Shown: positions 7,525 to 15,369 of the stretch, one piece after another
Layout: each line of letters begins with the position of its first letter
How positions within the stretch are numbered: position 1 is the first letter of the stretch
From: Muribaculaceae bacterium
GTDB lineage: Bacteria; Bacteroidota; Bacteroidia; Bacteroidales; Muribaculaceae
Reading direction: 5' to 3'
DNA length: 34,845 nt
NCBI GenBank assembly: GCA_022509145.1
Contig: JAFLTX010000017.1
Span: forward strand, 1 to 34,845
Notes under the pieces: model-generated
The model's input: the letters and a program-made list of their open reading frames with translations, nothing else
The model's database searches: none
Told to the model about the DNA's origin: nothing
Position numbers and translations under genes: made by a program

Positions 7525-8718
7525 ATGAAACTGAAACATAAGATAGATAAGATAAAGCCGCACTTCGAAAAAGGAGGGAAGTTTGAGAAGCTTCAATCCG
7601 TATTCGACGGCTTCTATACATTTCTATTCACACCCAACGAGACGGCGAAGAGCGGCACTCACATCCACGATGCCAACGACTCCAAGCGCACGATGATCAC
7701 CGTGGTGATAGCTCTGCTCCCCTGCGCACTCTTCGGGATGTGGAACATCGGCTATCAGCAGGCGCTGGCGACGGGCGACCCCGACCACGCTCTGCTGCGC
7801 CTCTTCTTCAACGGATTTTTCGCCGTACTCCCCCAGATTGTAACCGCCTATGTGGTGGGCCTGGGCATCGAGTTTATAGTGGCGCAAATCCGCGGACACG
7901 AGATTCAGGAAGGATTTCTGGTGTCGGGTATCCTCATCCCGATGATCTGTCCGGTCTCCACGCCGTGCTGGATGCTGGCTGTGGCTGTGGCATTCGCGGT
8001 GATATTCGCCAAGGAAGCCTTCGGCGGCACAGGGTATAACTTCCTGAACATCGCATTGGTAACCAGAGCATTCCTCTTCTTTGCATATCCGTCGAAGATG
8101 AGCGGCGATTCCGTGTTCGTTCAGACCGGTGGCCAGCCTACGGTCGACGGCTTCTCGGGAGCCACTCCCCTGGGTCAGCTCGCCTCCACCTCCACTCCCG
8201 GGAGCACCGAGCTCTTCGGAGTGAACGGCGACATACTCACCCACTCCGATATCTTCTGGGGCTTGATGCCGGGTTCATGGGGCGAGACCTCGACCTTCTG
8301 CATCATTCTGGGAGCCGTGATACTGCTTGCCACGGGGATTGCATCGTGGAAAATCATCACCTCGGGTGTGGTGGGAGCACTCTGCATCTCCTTTATCGCA
8401 TATCATTTTGCAAATCCGCTCTATCCGGTGTCGTTCATACCTCCGTTTGAGCAGCTTGCGCTCGGCGGCTTTGCCTTCGCAATAGTGTTTATGGCCACCG
8501 ACCCCGTAACCGCCTGCCGCACAGAGATAGGGAAATACATCTATGGGTTCCTAATCGGGGCCATAGCCATGATAATCAGATGCTACAACACCGGTTATCC
8601 GGAGGGCGCCATGCTGGCAGTCCTGCTCATGAACTGCTTCGCTCCGCTCATCGACTGGTGTGTGGTAAACTCAAACATCAAGCGACGCCTGAAACGTTTG
8701 GCAAATGTAAAACAATAG
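7525..8718 (+). CDS. nqrB: Na+-translocating NADH:quinone reductase subunit B
   Basis: NqrB is a polytopic membrane subunit that carries a covalently bound FMN. The 397-residue protein has many hydrophobic helices. It contains the flavinylation motif SGATPL, with Thr214 as the expected phosphoester-linked residue, the equivalent of Thr236 in Vibrio cholerae NqrB. The region VSGILIPMICPVSTPCWMLA and the segment FMATDPVTACRTEIGKYIYG are also typical of NqrB and its Rnf relative RnfD. The soluble N-terminus of about 55 residues is basic. nqrC begins 4 bp after its stop. Confidence 0.97.
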   Translation: MKLKHKIDKIKPHFEKGGKFEKLQSVFDGFYTFLFTPNETAKSGTHIHDANDSKRTMITVVIALLPCALFGMWNIGYQQALATGDPDHALLRLFFNGFFAVLPQIVTAYVVGLGIEFIVAQIRGHEIQEGFLVSGILIPMICPVSTPCWMLAVAVAFAVIFAKEAFGGTGYNFLNIALVTRAFLFFAYPSKMSGDSVFVQTGGQPTVDGFSGATPLGQLASTSTPGSTELFGVNGDILTHSDIFWGLMPGSWGETSTFCIILGAVILLATGIASWKIITSGVVGALCISFIAYHFANPLYPVSFIPPFEQLALGGFAFAIVFMATDPVTACRTEIGKYIYGFLIGAIAMIIRCYNTGYPEGAMLAVLLMNCFAPLIDWCVVNSNIKRRLKRLANVKQ

Positions 8719-8722
8719 ACCG

Positions 8723-9454
8723 ATGAACAGACAAGGAAGCACTTACACACTTTTCTACTCCCTGCTGCTGATACTGGTGGTGGGCGTAGGTCTGTCGCTG
8801 GTTTATCAGGCGTTGAGGCCTACACAGGAACGCAACATTGCTGACGACACCAAAAAGCAGATACTCGCGGCCGCTCGCATCTCCCCGCAGGAAGGCGAAA
8901 GCATCTCCGACCTCTATGCAGCCCATATTTCGGAAAGCTACATAGTGAATTCAGAAGGAGAACGCGTCGACGCCTCCGGGAATGCACTCGATGTGAACGT
9001 GGCCAATCAGGTGAAACTGCCCGACAACGAAAGGGAGCTCCCGGTATACGTATGCTCAACCACCGACGGCACCAAATACATCCTTCCCGTATACGGCGCC
9101 GGGCTTTGGGGACCGATTTGGGGCTATGTGGCTTTCGATGCCAACGGCACCACCATCTACGGAGCATACTTCGCACATCAGGGCGAGACTCCGGGCCTCG
9201 GTGCCGAGATCGAGAAGCCGGCCTTCTCAAGCCAGTTCGACGGTAAGAAAATCTTCAACACCGAAGGAGTCTTCACCCCTATATTGATAGTGAAACAAGG
9301 GCAGGCGCCGGCCGGTGCCGAATACGTAAACGCAGTGAGCGGCGGAACGATCACGAGCCAGGGTGTGCAGAAGATGCTCGCCAACTCGCTTCTGCCTTAC
9401 GCCGCCTTCTTAAAGAACCTCTCCAAGACTTCGCAGAAAGATGAAACTGAATAA
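8723..9454 (+). CDS. nqrC: Na+-translocating NADH:quinone reductase subunit C
   Basis: NqrC has one N-terminal membrane helix (about residues 9-29, LFYSLLLILVVGVGLSLVYQ) and a large periplasmic domain that holds a second covalent FMN. The domain contains LWGPIWGYVAFDANG, GETPGLGAEIE and, near the C-terminus, the flavin-attachment segment SGGTITSQGVQ. Thr209 is the expected FMN-bearing residue. The motif reads SGGT where the better-studied proteins and this window's NqrB have SGAT. At 243 residues its length is usual. It overlaps nqrD by 14 bp, a sign of translational coupling. The ApbE-type flavin transferase needed to load FMN is not in the window. Confidence 0.96.
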   Translation: MNRQGSTYTLFYSLLLILVVGVGLSLVYQALRPTQERNIADDTKKQILAAARISPQEGESISDLYAAHISESYIVNSEGERVDASGNALDVNVANQVKLPDNERELPVYVCSTTDGTKYILPVYGAGLWGPIWGYVAFDANGTTIYGAYFAHQGETPGLGAEIEKPAFSSQFDGKKIFNTEGVFTPILIVKQGQAPAGAEYVNAVSGGTITSQGVQKMLANSLLPYAAFLKNLSKTSQKDETE

Positions 9455-10064
9455 TTCACTTCAAACGCTGGTCAATCCGCTGTCGAAAGATAATCCGGTC
9501 ATCGTCCAGGTGCTCGGTATCTGCTCGGCGCTGGCCGTTACGGCTAAGCTGCAACCGGCGGTGGTAATGACAATATCCGTGATTGCCGTGCTGGCATTCG
9601 CCAACGTGATAATCTCATTGTTGAGAAAGACGATCCCTACTTCGATCCGCATCATCGTGCAGCTCGTGGTTGTGGCATCGCTTGTAATCATTGTAGACCA
9701 GATACTCAAGGCTTATACCTACGACGTGAGCAAGCAGCTTTCGGTGTTTATCGGGCTCATCATCACCAACTGTATCATCATGGGGCGGCTCGAGGCATTC
9801 GCGCTGAACAACCGTCCGTGGCCTGCGTTTCTCGACGGTGTGGGCAACGGGCTGGGCTACGGCATCATCCTCATCATCGTGGCCTTCTTCAGAGAGCTCT
9901 TCGGAAGCGGCACGCTCTGGGGTTATCAGGTGATTCCCCAGTGGTGGTATGACGCAGGATATCAGAACAACGGGATGATGATTCTCCCTCCGATGGCCCT
10001 CATCACGGTGGCATGCATCATCTGGGTGCATCGTGCCAAGAACAAAGACCTTCAGGAAAATTAA
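9441..10064 (+). CDS. nqrD: Na+-translocating NADH:quinone reductase subunit D
   Basis: NqrD is an integral membrane subunit of the sodium pump, paralogous to NqrE and to RnfE/RnfA. The 207-residue protein opens LVNPLSKDNPVIVQVLGICS and has about six hydrophobic helices. It carries the conserved NCIIMGRLEAFA segment and the GVGNGLGYGIILIIVAFFREL segment, which in this family lies near the intramembrane iron-sulfur site. The start is the ATG inside the last codons of nqrC, and no better start follows. nqrE begins 14 bp after its stop. Confidence 0.97.
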   Translation: MKLNNSLQTLVNPLSKDNPVIVQVLGICSALAVTAKLQPAVVMTISVIAVLAFANVIISLLRKTIPTSIRIIVQLVVVASLVIIVDQILKAYTYDVSKQLSVFIGLIITNCIIMGRLEAFALNNRPWPAFLDGVGNGLGYGIILIIVAFFRELFGSGTLWGYQVIPQWWYDAGYQNNGMMILPPMALITVACIIWVHRAKNKDLQEN

Positions 10065-10078
10065 GCGAGACGTAAGAT

Positions 10079-10693
10079 ATGGAAAATTTCAATCTATTTA
10101 TACGGTCAATTTTTGTTGACAATATGATATTTGCCTATTTCTTAGGCATGTGTTCATATCTTGCAGTCTCCAAAAACGTAAAGACCTCGTTCGGGCTCGG
10201 GATTGCAGTAAGCTTCGTGCTTTGCATCGCTCTCCCCGTCTGCTGGGCCATCAACACATATCTGCTGGTGCCGGGCGCTTTGTCGTGGCTCGGCGAGCGC
10301 TATGCCGACACCGACCTCAGCTTCCTCGGGCTCATCATGTTTATCTCGGTGATTGCCGCTTTGGTGCAGATACTCGAGATGATAATTGAGAAATATCTCC
10401 CAACATTATACAACTCGCTCGGCATCTTCCTCCCGCTGATAGCGGTAAACTGCGCTATCCTCGGGGCCGTGCTCTTCATGCAGCAGCGGGAATTTCCCAA
10501 TGCGTGGACAGCAACGGTGTACGGGGCCGGCTCGGGCGTGGGTTGGCTTCTGGCCATCGTATGTCTGGCCGCGATTCGCGAACGCCTCACAGTAAGCGCC
10601 ATTCCAAAACCGCTGCGGGGGATCGGCATCACATTCATCATCACCGGACTCATGGGTATTGCATTCATGAGCTTCCTGGGCATTAAATTGTAA
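10079..10693 (+). CDS. nqrE: Na+-translocating NADH:quinone reductase subunit E
   Basis: NqrE is the membrane partner of NqrD, arranged in opposite topology around the intramembrane cluster. The 204-residue protein starts with [20 protein letters not shown], followed by [18 protein letters not shown]. Its central segment [19 protein letters not shown] mirrors the Cys-containing helix of NqrD (NCIIMG). It ends with [12 protein letters not shown]. Six membrane helices are predicted by eye. It lies between nqrD and nqrF with gaps of 14 bp and 3 bp. Confidence 0.97.
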   Translation: MENFNLFIRSIFVDNMIFAYFLGMCSYLAVSKNVKTSFGLGIAVSFVLCIALPVCWAINTYLLVPGALSWLGERYADTDLSFLGLIMFISVIAALVQILEMIIEKYLPTLYNSLGIFLPLIAVNCAILGAVLFMQQREFPNAWTATVYGAGSGVGWLLAIVCLAAIRERLTVSAIPKPLRGIGITFIITGLMGIAFMSFLGIKL

Positions 10694-10696
10694 GAA

Positions 10697-11992
10697 ATGA
10701 CTAATTTACTGACACATATAGTTTGGCATTCCCTCTTCGCCGCTACCATCATCTTCCTGGTGATAGTGCTTATCCTGGTGGTGATACTGCTGATCTCAAA
10801 GCGGTTTCTGGTCAATTCGGGCGAAGTGGCCATCTCTCTCAACGACGGGAAAAAGATCATCCACGCCAATGCGGGCGGCACGCTGCTCAACACGTTGGCC
10901 GAAAACGGAGTGCATCTCAGCTCGGCCTGCGGCGGAAAAGGAAGCTGCGGCCAGTGTAAAGTGGAAGTAACCGAAGGCGGAGGAGATATCCTGCCTACCG
11001 AAGTGGTGCATTTCACGCGCCGTCAGGTAAAGGAAGGATGGCGACTCGGCTGCCAGGTAAAGGTGAAGCAAGATATGTCTATCAAGGTTTCGGAAGCGGC
11101 CCTTGAAGTGAAGGAATGGGAGTGTGAGGTAATCTCCAACCGCAATGTGGCAACCTTCATCAAGGAGTTTATCGTTCAACTCCCTCCCGGCGAGCATATG
11201 AACTTCATCCCGGGATCCTATTCCCAGATCAAGATTCCGGCCTACAGCATGGATTATGACAAGGATATCGACAAGAGCCTTATAGGCGAGGAATATCTCG
11301 AGGCATGGGAGAAATTCGGCCTCTTCGGATTGAAATCAGTAAACAAGGAACCGACCGTGCGCGCCTATTCGATGGCGAATTACCCGGAGGAGGGCGACCG
11401 GTTCATGCTCACTGTCAGGATCGCCACTCCCCCGTTCAAGCCGAAACCCGAGGTAGGATTCATGGACGTTCCCACCGGTGTGGCCTCGAGCTATATATTC
11501 TCGCTCAAACCGGGCGACAAAGTGCTGATGAGCGGCCCCTACGGCGATTTCCATCCTATCGTGGACTCGAAGGCCGAGATGATCTGGGTAGGGGGCGGCG
11601 CCGGTATGGCTCCGCTCAGGGCACAGATCATGTGGATGCTCAAGACACTCAACACCCGCGACCGCAAGATGAGCTATTTCTATGGGGCCAGGGCGCTCAA
11701 CGAAGTGTTCTATCTCGATGATTTCCTGGCGCTTGAGAAAGAGTTCCCGAACTTTAAGTTTTATCTTGCCCTCGACAGGCCCGACCCGGCGGCAGACGCA
11801 GCAGGCGTGGAATACACTCCCGGCTTCGTGCACGACGTAATGTTCAAGAAATATCTTTCCACTCACGACGCTCCGGAGGATATAGAATATTACATGTGCG
11901 GCCCCGGCCCGATGAGCAAGGCTGTAAACAATATGCTTTACAACCTGGGCGTGGAGCCCTCTTCGATCCATTATGACGATTTCGGAGGGTAA
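10697..11992 (+). CDS. nqrF: Na+-translocating NADH:quinone reductase subunit F
   Basis: NqrF is the NADH-oxidising entry subunit. Domains in order are one membrane helix (about residues 13-35), a [2Fe-2S] ferredoxin domain with Cys78, Cys84, Cys87 and Cys119 (CGGKGSCGQC, then GWRLGCQV), a flavin domain with RAYSMANYP that binds FAD, and an NAD(P)H-binding domain with GGGAGMAPLRAQI and the C-terminal YYMCGPGPMSKAV. At 431 residues it is slightly longer than the Vibrio protein. It starts 3 bp after nqrE. No convincing terminator separates it from glyA, so some read-through is possible. Confidence 0.97.
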   Translation: MTNLLTHIVWHSLFAATIIFLVIVLILVVILLISKRFLVNSGEVAISLNDGKKIIHANAGGTLLNTLAENGVHLSSACGGKGSCGQCKVEVTEGGGDILPTEVVHFTRRQVKEGWRLGCQVKVKQDMSIKVSEAALEVKEWECEVISNRNVATFIKEFIVQLPPGEHMNFIPGSYSQIKIPAYSMDYDKDIDKSLIGEEYLEAWEKFGLFGLKSVNKEPTVRAYSMANYPEEGDRFMLTVRIATPPFKPKPEVGFMDVPTGVASSYIFSLKPGDKVLMSGPYGDFHPIVDSKAEMIWVGGGAGMAPLRAQIMWMLKTLNTRDRKMSYFYGARALNEVFYLDDFLALEKEFPNFKFYLALDRPDPAADAAGVEYTPGFVHDVMFKKYLSTHDAPEDIEYYMCGPGPMSKAVNNMLYNLGVEPSSIHYDDFGG

Positions 11993-12056
11993 ATTGAAAT
12001 GATCAGACAATAAATAAACAACGTAAATAACTAACTTAAACAACTTTAACAATATC

Positions 12057-13337
12057 ATGAAAAGAGACAATGAAGTGTTTGATATAATCGACCGCGAGCA
12101 CCTGCGTCAGCGGAGAGGTATCGAACTGATTGCCAGCGAGAATTTCGTCAGCGACGAAGTGATGAGAGCCATGGGTTCCTGCCTGACCAACAAATACGCC
12201 GAGGGTTATCCCGGGAAGCGTTATTATGGCGGCTGCGAGGTGGTAGACGAAAGCGAAAACCTCGCCATCGAAAGAGCCAAGAAGCTGTTCGACGCCGAAT
12301 GGGCCAATGTTCAGCCCCACTCAGGCGCTCAGGCCAACATGGCAGTGTTCATGGCAGTGCTCCAGCCGGGCGACAAGTTCCTCGGTATGGACCTCAGCCA
12401 CGGCGGCCACCTGAGCCACGGCAGCCCCGTAAACTTCTCCGGCCTCATGTTCCAACCGATCAGCTATACCGTTGATGCCGAAACCGGCCGTGTGAACTAC
12501 GAAGAGATGGAAGAGAAAGCGCGCGCCGAGAAACCGAAACTCATCATCGCCGGTGCCTCTGCCTACAGCCGCGAATGGGATTATGCCCGCATCCGCAAGC
12601 TGGCCGACGAAATCGGTGCAATCTTCATGGTGGATATGGCTCACCCCGCAGGCCTCATCGCCGCCGGACTGCTCGACAACCCCGTGAAGCATGCCCATAT
12701 CGTAACGACCACCACCCATAAGACCCTTCGCGGTCCGCGCGGCGGCCTCATCCTTATGGGTAAAGACTTCGACAACCCGTGGGGCAAGACCACTCCCAAG
12801 GGCGAAGTGAAGAAAATGTCGGCTCTGCTCGACTCCGCCGTATTCCCCGGCGTACAGGGCGGCCCGCTCGAACACGTAATCGCAGCCAAGGCCGTTGCCT
12901 TCGGCGAGGCTCTTCAGCCCGAATGGAAAGAGTATGCCGTGCAGGTGAAGAAGAACGCCACAGCTCTGGCCGACGCCCTTATCAAGAGAGGTTACAAGGT
13001 GATTTCCGACGGTACCGACAACCACTGCATGCTCGTAGACCTTCGCACCAAATTCCCCGACATGAGCGGCAAGAAGGCTGAGAGAGTGCTTGTGGAAGCC
13101 GACATCACAGCCAACAAGAACATGGTGCCCTACGATTCACGCAGCCCGTTCCTGACGAGCGGCTTGCGCTTCGGCACGGCTGCCATCACCACCCGCGGTG
13201 CCAAGGAAGACTTCATGGAGCAGATCGCCGAATTTATCGACAGAGTGCTCACAAATGCCGACAACGAGGAAGAAATCAACAAGGTAAGGCAGGAAGTCAA
13301 CGACATAATGAACAAATATCCGATGTTCGCATGGTAA
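12057..13337 (+). CDS. glyA: Serine hydroxymethyltransferase
   Basis: GlyA is a cytoplasmic PLP enzyme that interconverts serine plus tetrahydrofolate with glycine plus 5,10-methylene-tetrahydrofolate, the main source of one-carbon units. The 426-residue protein has the family start [19 protein letters not shown], the [17 protein letters not shown] segment and the PLP lysine Lys222 in [27 protein letters not shown] lies near the end, and the length is normal. It begins 64 bp after nqrF with no obvious promoter box or terminator between, and ends at a clear hairpin. I see no glycine riboswitch-like structure in the short leader. Confidence 0.97.
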   Translation: MKRDNEVFDIIDREHLRQRRGIELIASENFVSDEVMRAMGSCLTNKYAEGYPGKRYYGGCEVVDESENLAIERAKKLFDAEWANVQPHSGAQANMAVFMAVLQPGDKFLGMDLSHGGHLSHGSPVNFSGLMFQPISYTVDAETGRVNYEEMEEKARAEKPKLIIAGASAYSREWDYARIRKLADEIGAIFMVDMAHPAGLIAAGLLDNPVKHAHIVTTTTHKTLRGPRGGLILMGKDFDNPWGKTTPKGEVKKMSALLDSAVFPGVQGGPLEHVIAAKAVAFGEALQPEWKEYAVQVKKNATALADALIKRGYKVISDGTDNHCMLVDLRTKFPDMSGKKAERVLVEADITANKNMVPYDSRSPFLTSGLRFGTAAITTRGAKEDFMEQIAEFIDRVLTNADNEEEINKVRQEVNDIMNKYPMFAW

Positions 13338-13341
13338 TTTC

Positions 13342-13374
13342 AAAGTCGGACTCAACCATACTGAGTCCGACTTT
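13342..13374 (+). terminator. Probable terminator after glyA
   Basis: The arms AAAGTCGGACTCA and TGAGTCCGACTTT are perfect reverse complements around a 7-nt loop, 4 bp after the glyA stop. The tail (GTTATAAT) is only moderately T-rich, so termination strength is uncertain. Confidence 0.75.
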
Positions 13375-13426
13375 GTTATAATACTGAACAGGAGTTCAAA
13401 AGGTAAAGAATTTAAAAGATTACGTT

Positions 13427-14086
13427 ATGGAATTCAAGAATATCAAATGGCCGGAGACCATATTCGTCACGGGAATCGGCACAGAAGTAGGGAAAACGTA
13501 TGCCACGGGCTGGCTGGCTCGCGAAATCACGGCTGCAGGCCATTCTGTAACCACCCAGAAGTTCGTGCAGACAGGAAATGTAGACGAAAGCATCGATATC
13601 AGCGTGCACCGCAAGATTATGGGTGTGCCCAAAACCACGCTGGATCTCACCAAGATATCGGCGCCCTATCTTTTCCCCTACCCTGCGTCGCCACATCTGG
13701 CGGCCAAACTCGCCGAGACTGAAATCAAACCCGAGACCATAGCCGAGGCGACAAGAATTCTCCATAACCAATTCCATCACGTTTTGATCGAAGGAGCCGG
13801 CGGTTTGATGGTTCCTCTGAAGGGCGATTACCTGACCATCGACTACATCAAGCAGCATCGCCTGCCGGTGATACTCGTCACCAACGGCCAGCTCGGCTCG
13901 ATAAGCGACACTCTTACCTCTCTCTATGTGCTCGCACATTATAAACTCGATATCTTCGGCGTAGTCTACAATCCTCACTTCGATGAAGACAAGAAGATAG
14001 CAGAAGATGCGAAAGTGTATATGAGAGACTGGGTGCTCCATCATTATCCGGGGGCACTGTGGTTTGAAATGCCCAAGCAATTATGA
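13427..14086 (+). CDS. bioD: Dethiobiotin synthetase
   Basis: BioD closes the ureido ring of 7,8-diaminopelargonic acid with CO2 and ATP to give dethiobiotin, the step before BioB. The 219-residue protein has the characteristic P-loop GIGTEVGKT (residues 16-24, Lys23) and the substrate-side lysine Lys45 in QKFVQTG, where E. coli has KPVASG. The IEGAGGLMVPL motif (about residues 124-134) and LVTNGQLGSI are also present. It is well separated from bioA/bioF, which lie about 6.3 kb downstream. The stop overlaps the next gene's ATG by 4 bp (ATGA), so the exonuclease gene is probably translationally coupled. The promoter is not obvious. Confidence 0.95.
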   Translation: MEFKNIKWPETIFVTGIGTEVGKTYATGWLAREITAAGHSVTTQKFVQTGNVDESIDISVHRKIMGVPKTTLDLTKISAPYLFPYPASPHLAAKLAETEIKPETIAEATRILHNQFHHVLIEGAGGLMVPLKGDYLTIDYIKQHRLPVILVTNGQLGSISDTLTSLYVLAHYKLDIFGVVYNPHFDEDKKIAEDAKVYMRDWVLHHYPGALWFEMPKQL

Positions 14087-14742
14087 GTCAAAAACCCAAC
14101 GACAGGGTAGCAAATTTTGAAATAACGATTTCAAAAGAGGAACTGAACCACCTTGAGCCGGCGCGGTTTGAGGGCGAAATCTTCACGGTCAACAATATAG
14201 AAGAGGCCGAGAGAGCTGTATGCGCCCTTTCTGAGGCAGAGCTGATAGGGTTTGACACGGAGACCAAGCCGGCATTCAAGAAGGGGGTTCACAACAACGT
14301 GGCGCTGATGCAGCTTGCCACCGAAAACGTATGCTTCCTCTTTCGGCTCTCCAAAATCGGGATGCCGGAAGTGCTGAAGAATTTTATCGAGAACCCGGAG
14401 ATTAAAAAAGTGGGGCTCTCGATCAAAGACGATTTCTTCAACCTCAACAAGTTGGCGGCAATCAAACCTGCTGGATTTGTAGACCTCCAGGATTACGTCA
14501 AGGAATTCAAGATTAAAGATTGCGCGCTCACCAAAATACATTCTATCATATTCGGGAAACGGATATCGAAGAATCAGCAACTCACCAATTGGGAAGCACC
14601 CCAGCTCACACAGAAACAGCAGGAATATGCGGCTCTTGATGCCCAGGCCTGTGTGCGAATTTTCAAGCATTTGAAATCCGGAGGATTCGATCCGTTGCAG
14701 TCGCAGTATAAACGGGATTGCAACCCGAGCGCCGAGAATTGA
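14083..14742 (+). CDS. 3'-5' exonuclease domain protein (DEDDy family)
   Basis: This 219-residue protein is built around an RNase D/WRN-type 3'-5' exonuclease domain. The acidic residues that bind two metal ions are visible: Asp58 and Glu60 in GFDTETKP, Asp116/117 in LSIKDDFFN, and Tyr182 with Asp186 in EYAALDAQA (the DEDDy exo III form). There is no HRDC domain as in full RNase D, so it is a stand-alone exonuclease domain. The substrate (RNA or DNA) cannot be read from the sequence. It overlaps bioD by 4 bp and is followed 23 bp later by a small membrane-protein gene. The link to biotin synthesis is probably only shared transcription. Confidence 0.9.
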   Translation: MSQKPNDRVANFEITISKEELNHLEPARFEGEIFTVNNIEEAERAVCALSEAELIGFDTETKPAFKKGVHNNVALMQLATENVCFLFRLSKIGMPEVLKNFIENPEIKKVGLSIKDDFFNLNKLAAIKPAGFVDLQDYVKEFKIKDCALTKIHSIIFGKRISKNQQLTNWEAPQLTQKQQEYAALDAQACVRIFKHLKSGGFDPLQSQYKRDCNPSAEN

Positions 14743-14765
14743 AGATTCTTTCCTGACCTAACGTT

Positions 14766-14984
14766 ATGAAGAGAAGAAAACATTTTCCCAAATCGATATG
14801 GTTGCCGCTCACGCTTTTGATCTACGCGGGAGCCTTCTCGGGATATTTCGGCCCGAGGCTAATCCGGGAGGGAATGGCGTTGAAGTTCTGGATTTCCGTG
14901 GGAGTCGAATTGATATTTATCGTGGGGTTATATTTTGCCCTCCGGCGCAAAGAGAAACTCTCGAGATGGCGCGAAGAGGAATAA
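14766..14984 (+). CDS. Small membrane protein of unknown function
   Basis: This 72-residue protein has a very basic N-terminus (MKRRKHFPK), two likely transmembrane helices (about residues 11-27 and 40-59, LKFWISVGVELIFIVGLYFA) and a charged tail (RRKEKLSRWREEE). I know no named family. It starts 23 bp after the exonuclease gene on the same strand. Its clear helix-loop-helix pattern makes it more believable than the overlapping minus-strand ORF at 14822-15124. Past it lies the repeat-containing intergenic tract. Confidence 0.65.
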   Translation: MKRRKHFPKSIWLPLTLLIYAGAFSGYFGPRLIREGMALKFWISVGVELIFIVGLYFALRRKEKLSRWREEE

Positions 14985-14993
14985 GGACCCCTA

Positions 14994-15067
14994 TAAAAGC
15001 AAAGCCTGAAATCGCGGACCGTACCGATACTAAAAGCATAACCTGAAATCGCGGACAGTACCGACAC
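14994..15067. repeat. 37-bp tandem duplication
   Basis: The two adjacent 37-bp units (14994-15030 and 15031-15067) differ at 4 positions. They share a 25-bp core beginning CCTGAAATCGCGGAC with only 2 mismatches. They are head-to-tail with no spacer, so this is not a CRISPR array. Confidence 0.9.
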
Positions 15068-15181
15068 CTTAACCGGTGGAAAAGTACAGATATGAAGAAA
15101 GGGTGATAACCTCCACGGTCGCACCCTTTCTTAAAGTTTCTACAGGTAAAAAATCTTAAGGTAAAAAAGATTGTTATAGGT
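15050..15181 (-). ncRNA. Candidate small RNA (boundaries tentative)
   Basis: A transcript from the promoter at 15188-15220 would begin near 15180 and contain the perfect stem-loop at 15132-15095 and at least part of the 37-bp duplication. No convincing ORF with a good start follows the promoter. The 3' end is unknown and the RNA could extend to about 14990 or further, antisense to the small membrane gene. This call is inference from promoter, structure and repeats, and resembles no RNA family I can name. Confidence 0.35.
15095..15132. other. Stem-loop in the non-coding tract
   Basis: AAGAAAGGGTG (15095-15105) and CACCCTTTCTT (15122-15132) pair perfectly over 11 bp around a 16-nt loop. Neither strand has a following T-run, so it looks more like a structural RNA element than a terminator. 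Confidence 0.6.
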
Positions 15182-15187
15182 TTTGTG

Positions 15188-15220
15188 CAAAGATAGGCAC
15201 TTTTTATACCCATTTCCAAA
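15188..15220 (-). promoter_or_regulatory. Well-formed promoter on the minus strand, no annotated gene
   Basis: Read on the minus strand, TTTG (15220-15217) is followed after 21 nt by TATCTTTG (15195-15188), a close match to the Bacteroidota TTTG-N(19-21)-TAnnTTTG promoter. Transcription would start near 15180 and run through the stem-loop and the 37-bp repeats. Confidence 0.7.
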
Positions 15221-15230
15221 TTTTTTCCAT

Positions 15231-15264
15231 AAAAAAAGCTAAAATATGTTGCATAACATATTTT
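15231..15264 (-). terminator. Terminator of the sufT-lpxH transcript
   Basis: On the minus strand AAAATATGTT and AACATATTTT form a perfect 10-bp stem with a 4-nt loop, closed further by GCT/AGC, and are followed by seven T residues. It lies about 100 bp after the lpxH stop. Confidence 0.75.
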
Positions 15265-15315
15265 GAAGCGGGGTAATCGGGAGTAGCCTAAAGATATTAA
15301 GCACTTTTTTACTTT

Positions 15316-15369
15316 GATAGCTATAATAGCTATGATAGCTATACTAGCTAAAATAGCTATGATAGCTTT
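15316..15369. repeat. Six tandem 9-bp repeats (GATAGCTAT-like)
   Basis: Six consecutive 9-bp units, with consensus (G/A)ATAGCTAT and small changes in units 4 and 6, run up to and overlap the lpxH stop codon at 15368-15370. The core TAGCTA is palindromic, so both strands read as Ile/Ala-rich peptides if translated. It probably arose by replication slippage. Confidence 0.9.

Larger units (their letters stand above)
14985..15367. other. Structured non-coding tract between convergent genes
   Basis: These 383 bp separate the small membrane gene (+) from lpxH (-). They hold, from left to right, a 37-bp tandem duplication, an 11-bp stem-loop, a minus-strand promoter, a minus-strand terminator hairpin and a 9-bp tandem repeat. 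ORFs here on either strand lack protein-like composition except where the 9-bp repeat creates Ile/Ala runs. The layout suggests a separate minus-strand transcript ahead of lpxH's terminator. Confidence 0.7.

Noticed and set aside
11993-12056. Riboswitch or promoter ahead of glyA
   Set aside because: The 64-bp gap is too short for a glycine riboswitch, and I found neither a TAnnTTTG box nor paired stems.
14994-15067. CRISPR-like repeat
   Set aside because: Only two units, directly adjacent with no spacers, and no cas genes in the window.
14822-15124. 100-residue minus-strand ORF (GTG start) downstream of the candidate promoter
   Set aside because: It is antisense to almost all of the small membrane gene at 14766-14984, which has a clear two-helix pattern. 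Composition does not look like a protein. Kept only as a possible alternative to a non-coding RNA.
15061-15135. Remnant of an insertion sequence end
   Set aside because: The inverted repeats are internal stem-loops, there is no target duplication that I can see and no transposase fragment nearby.
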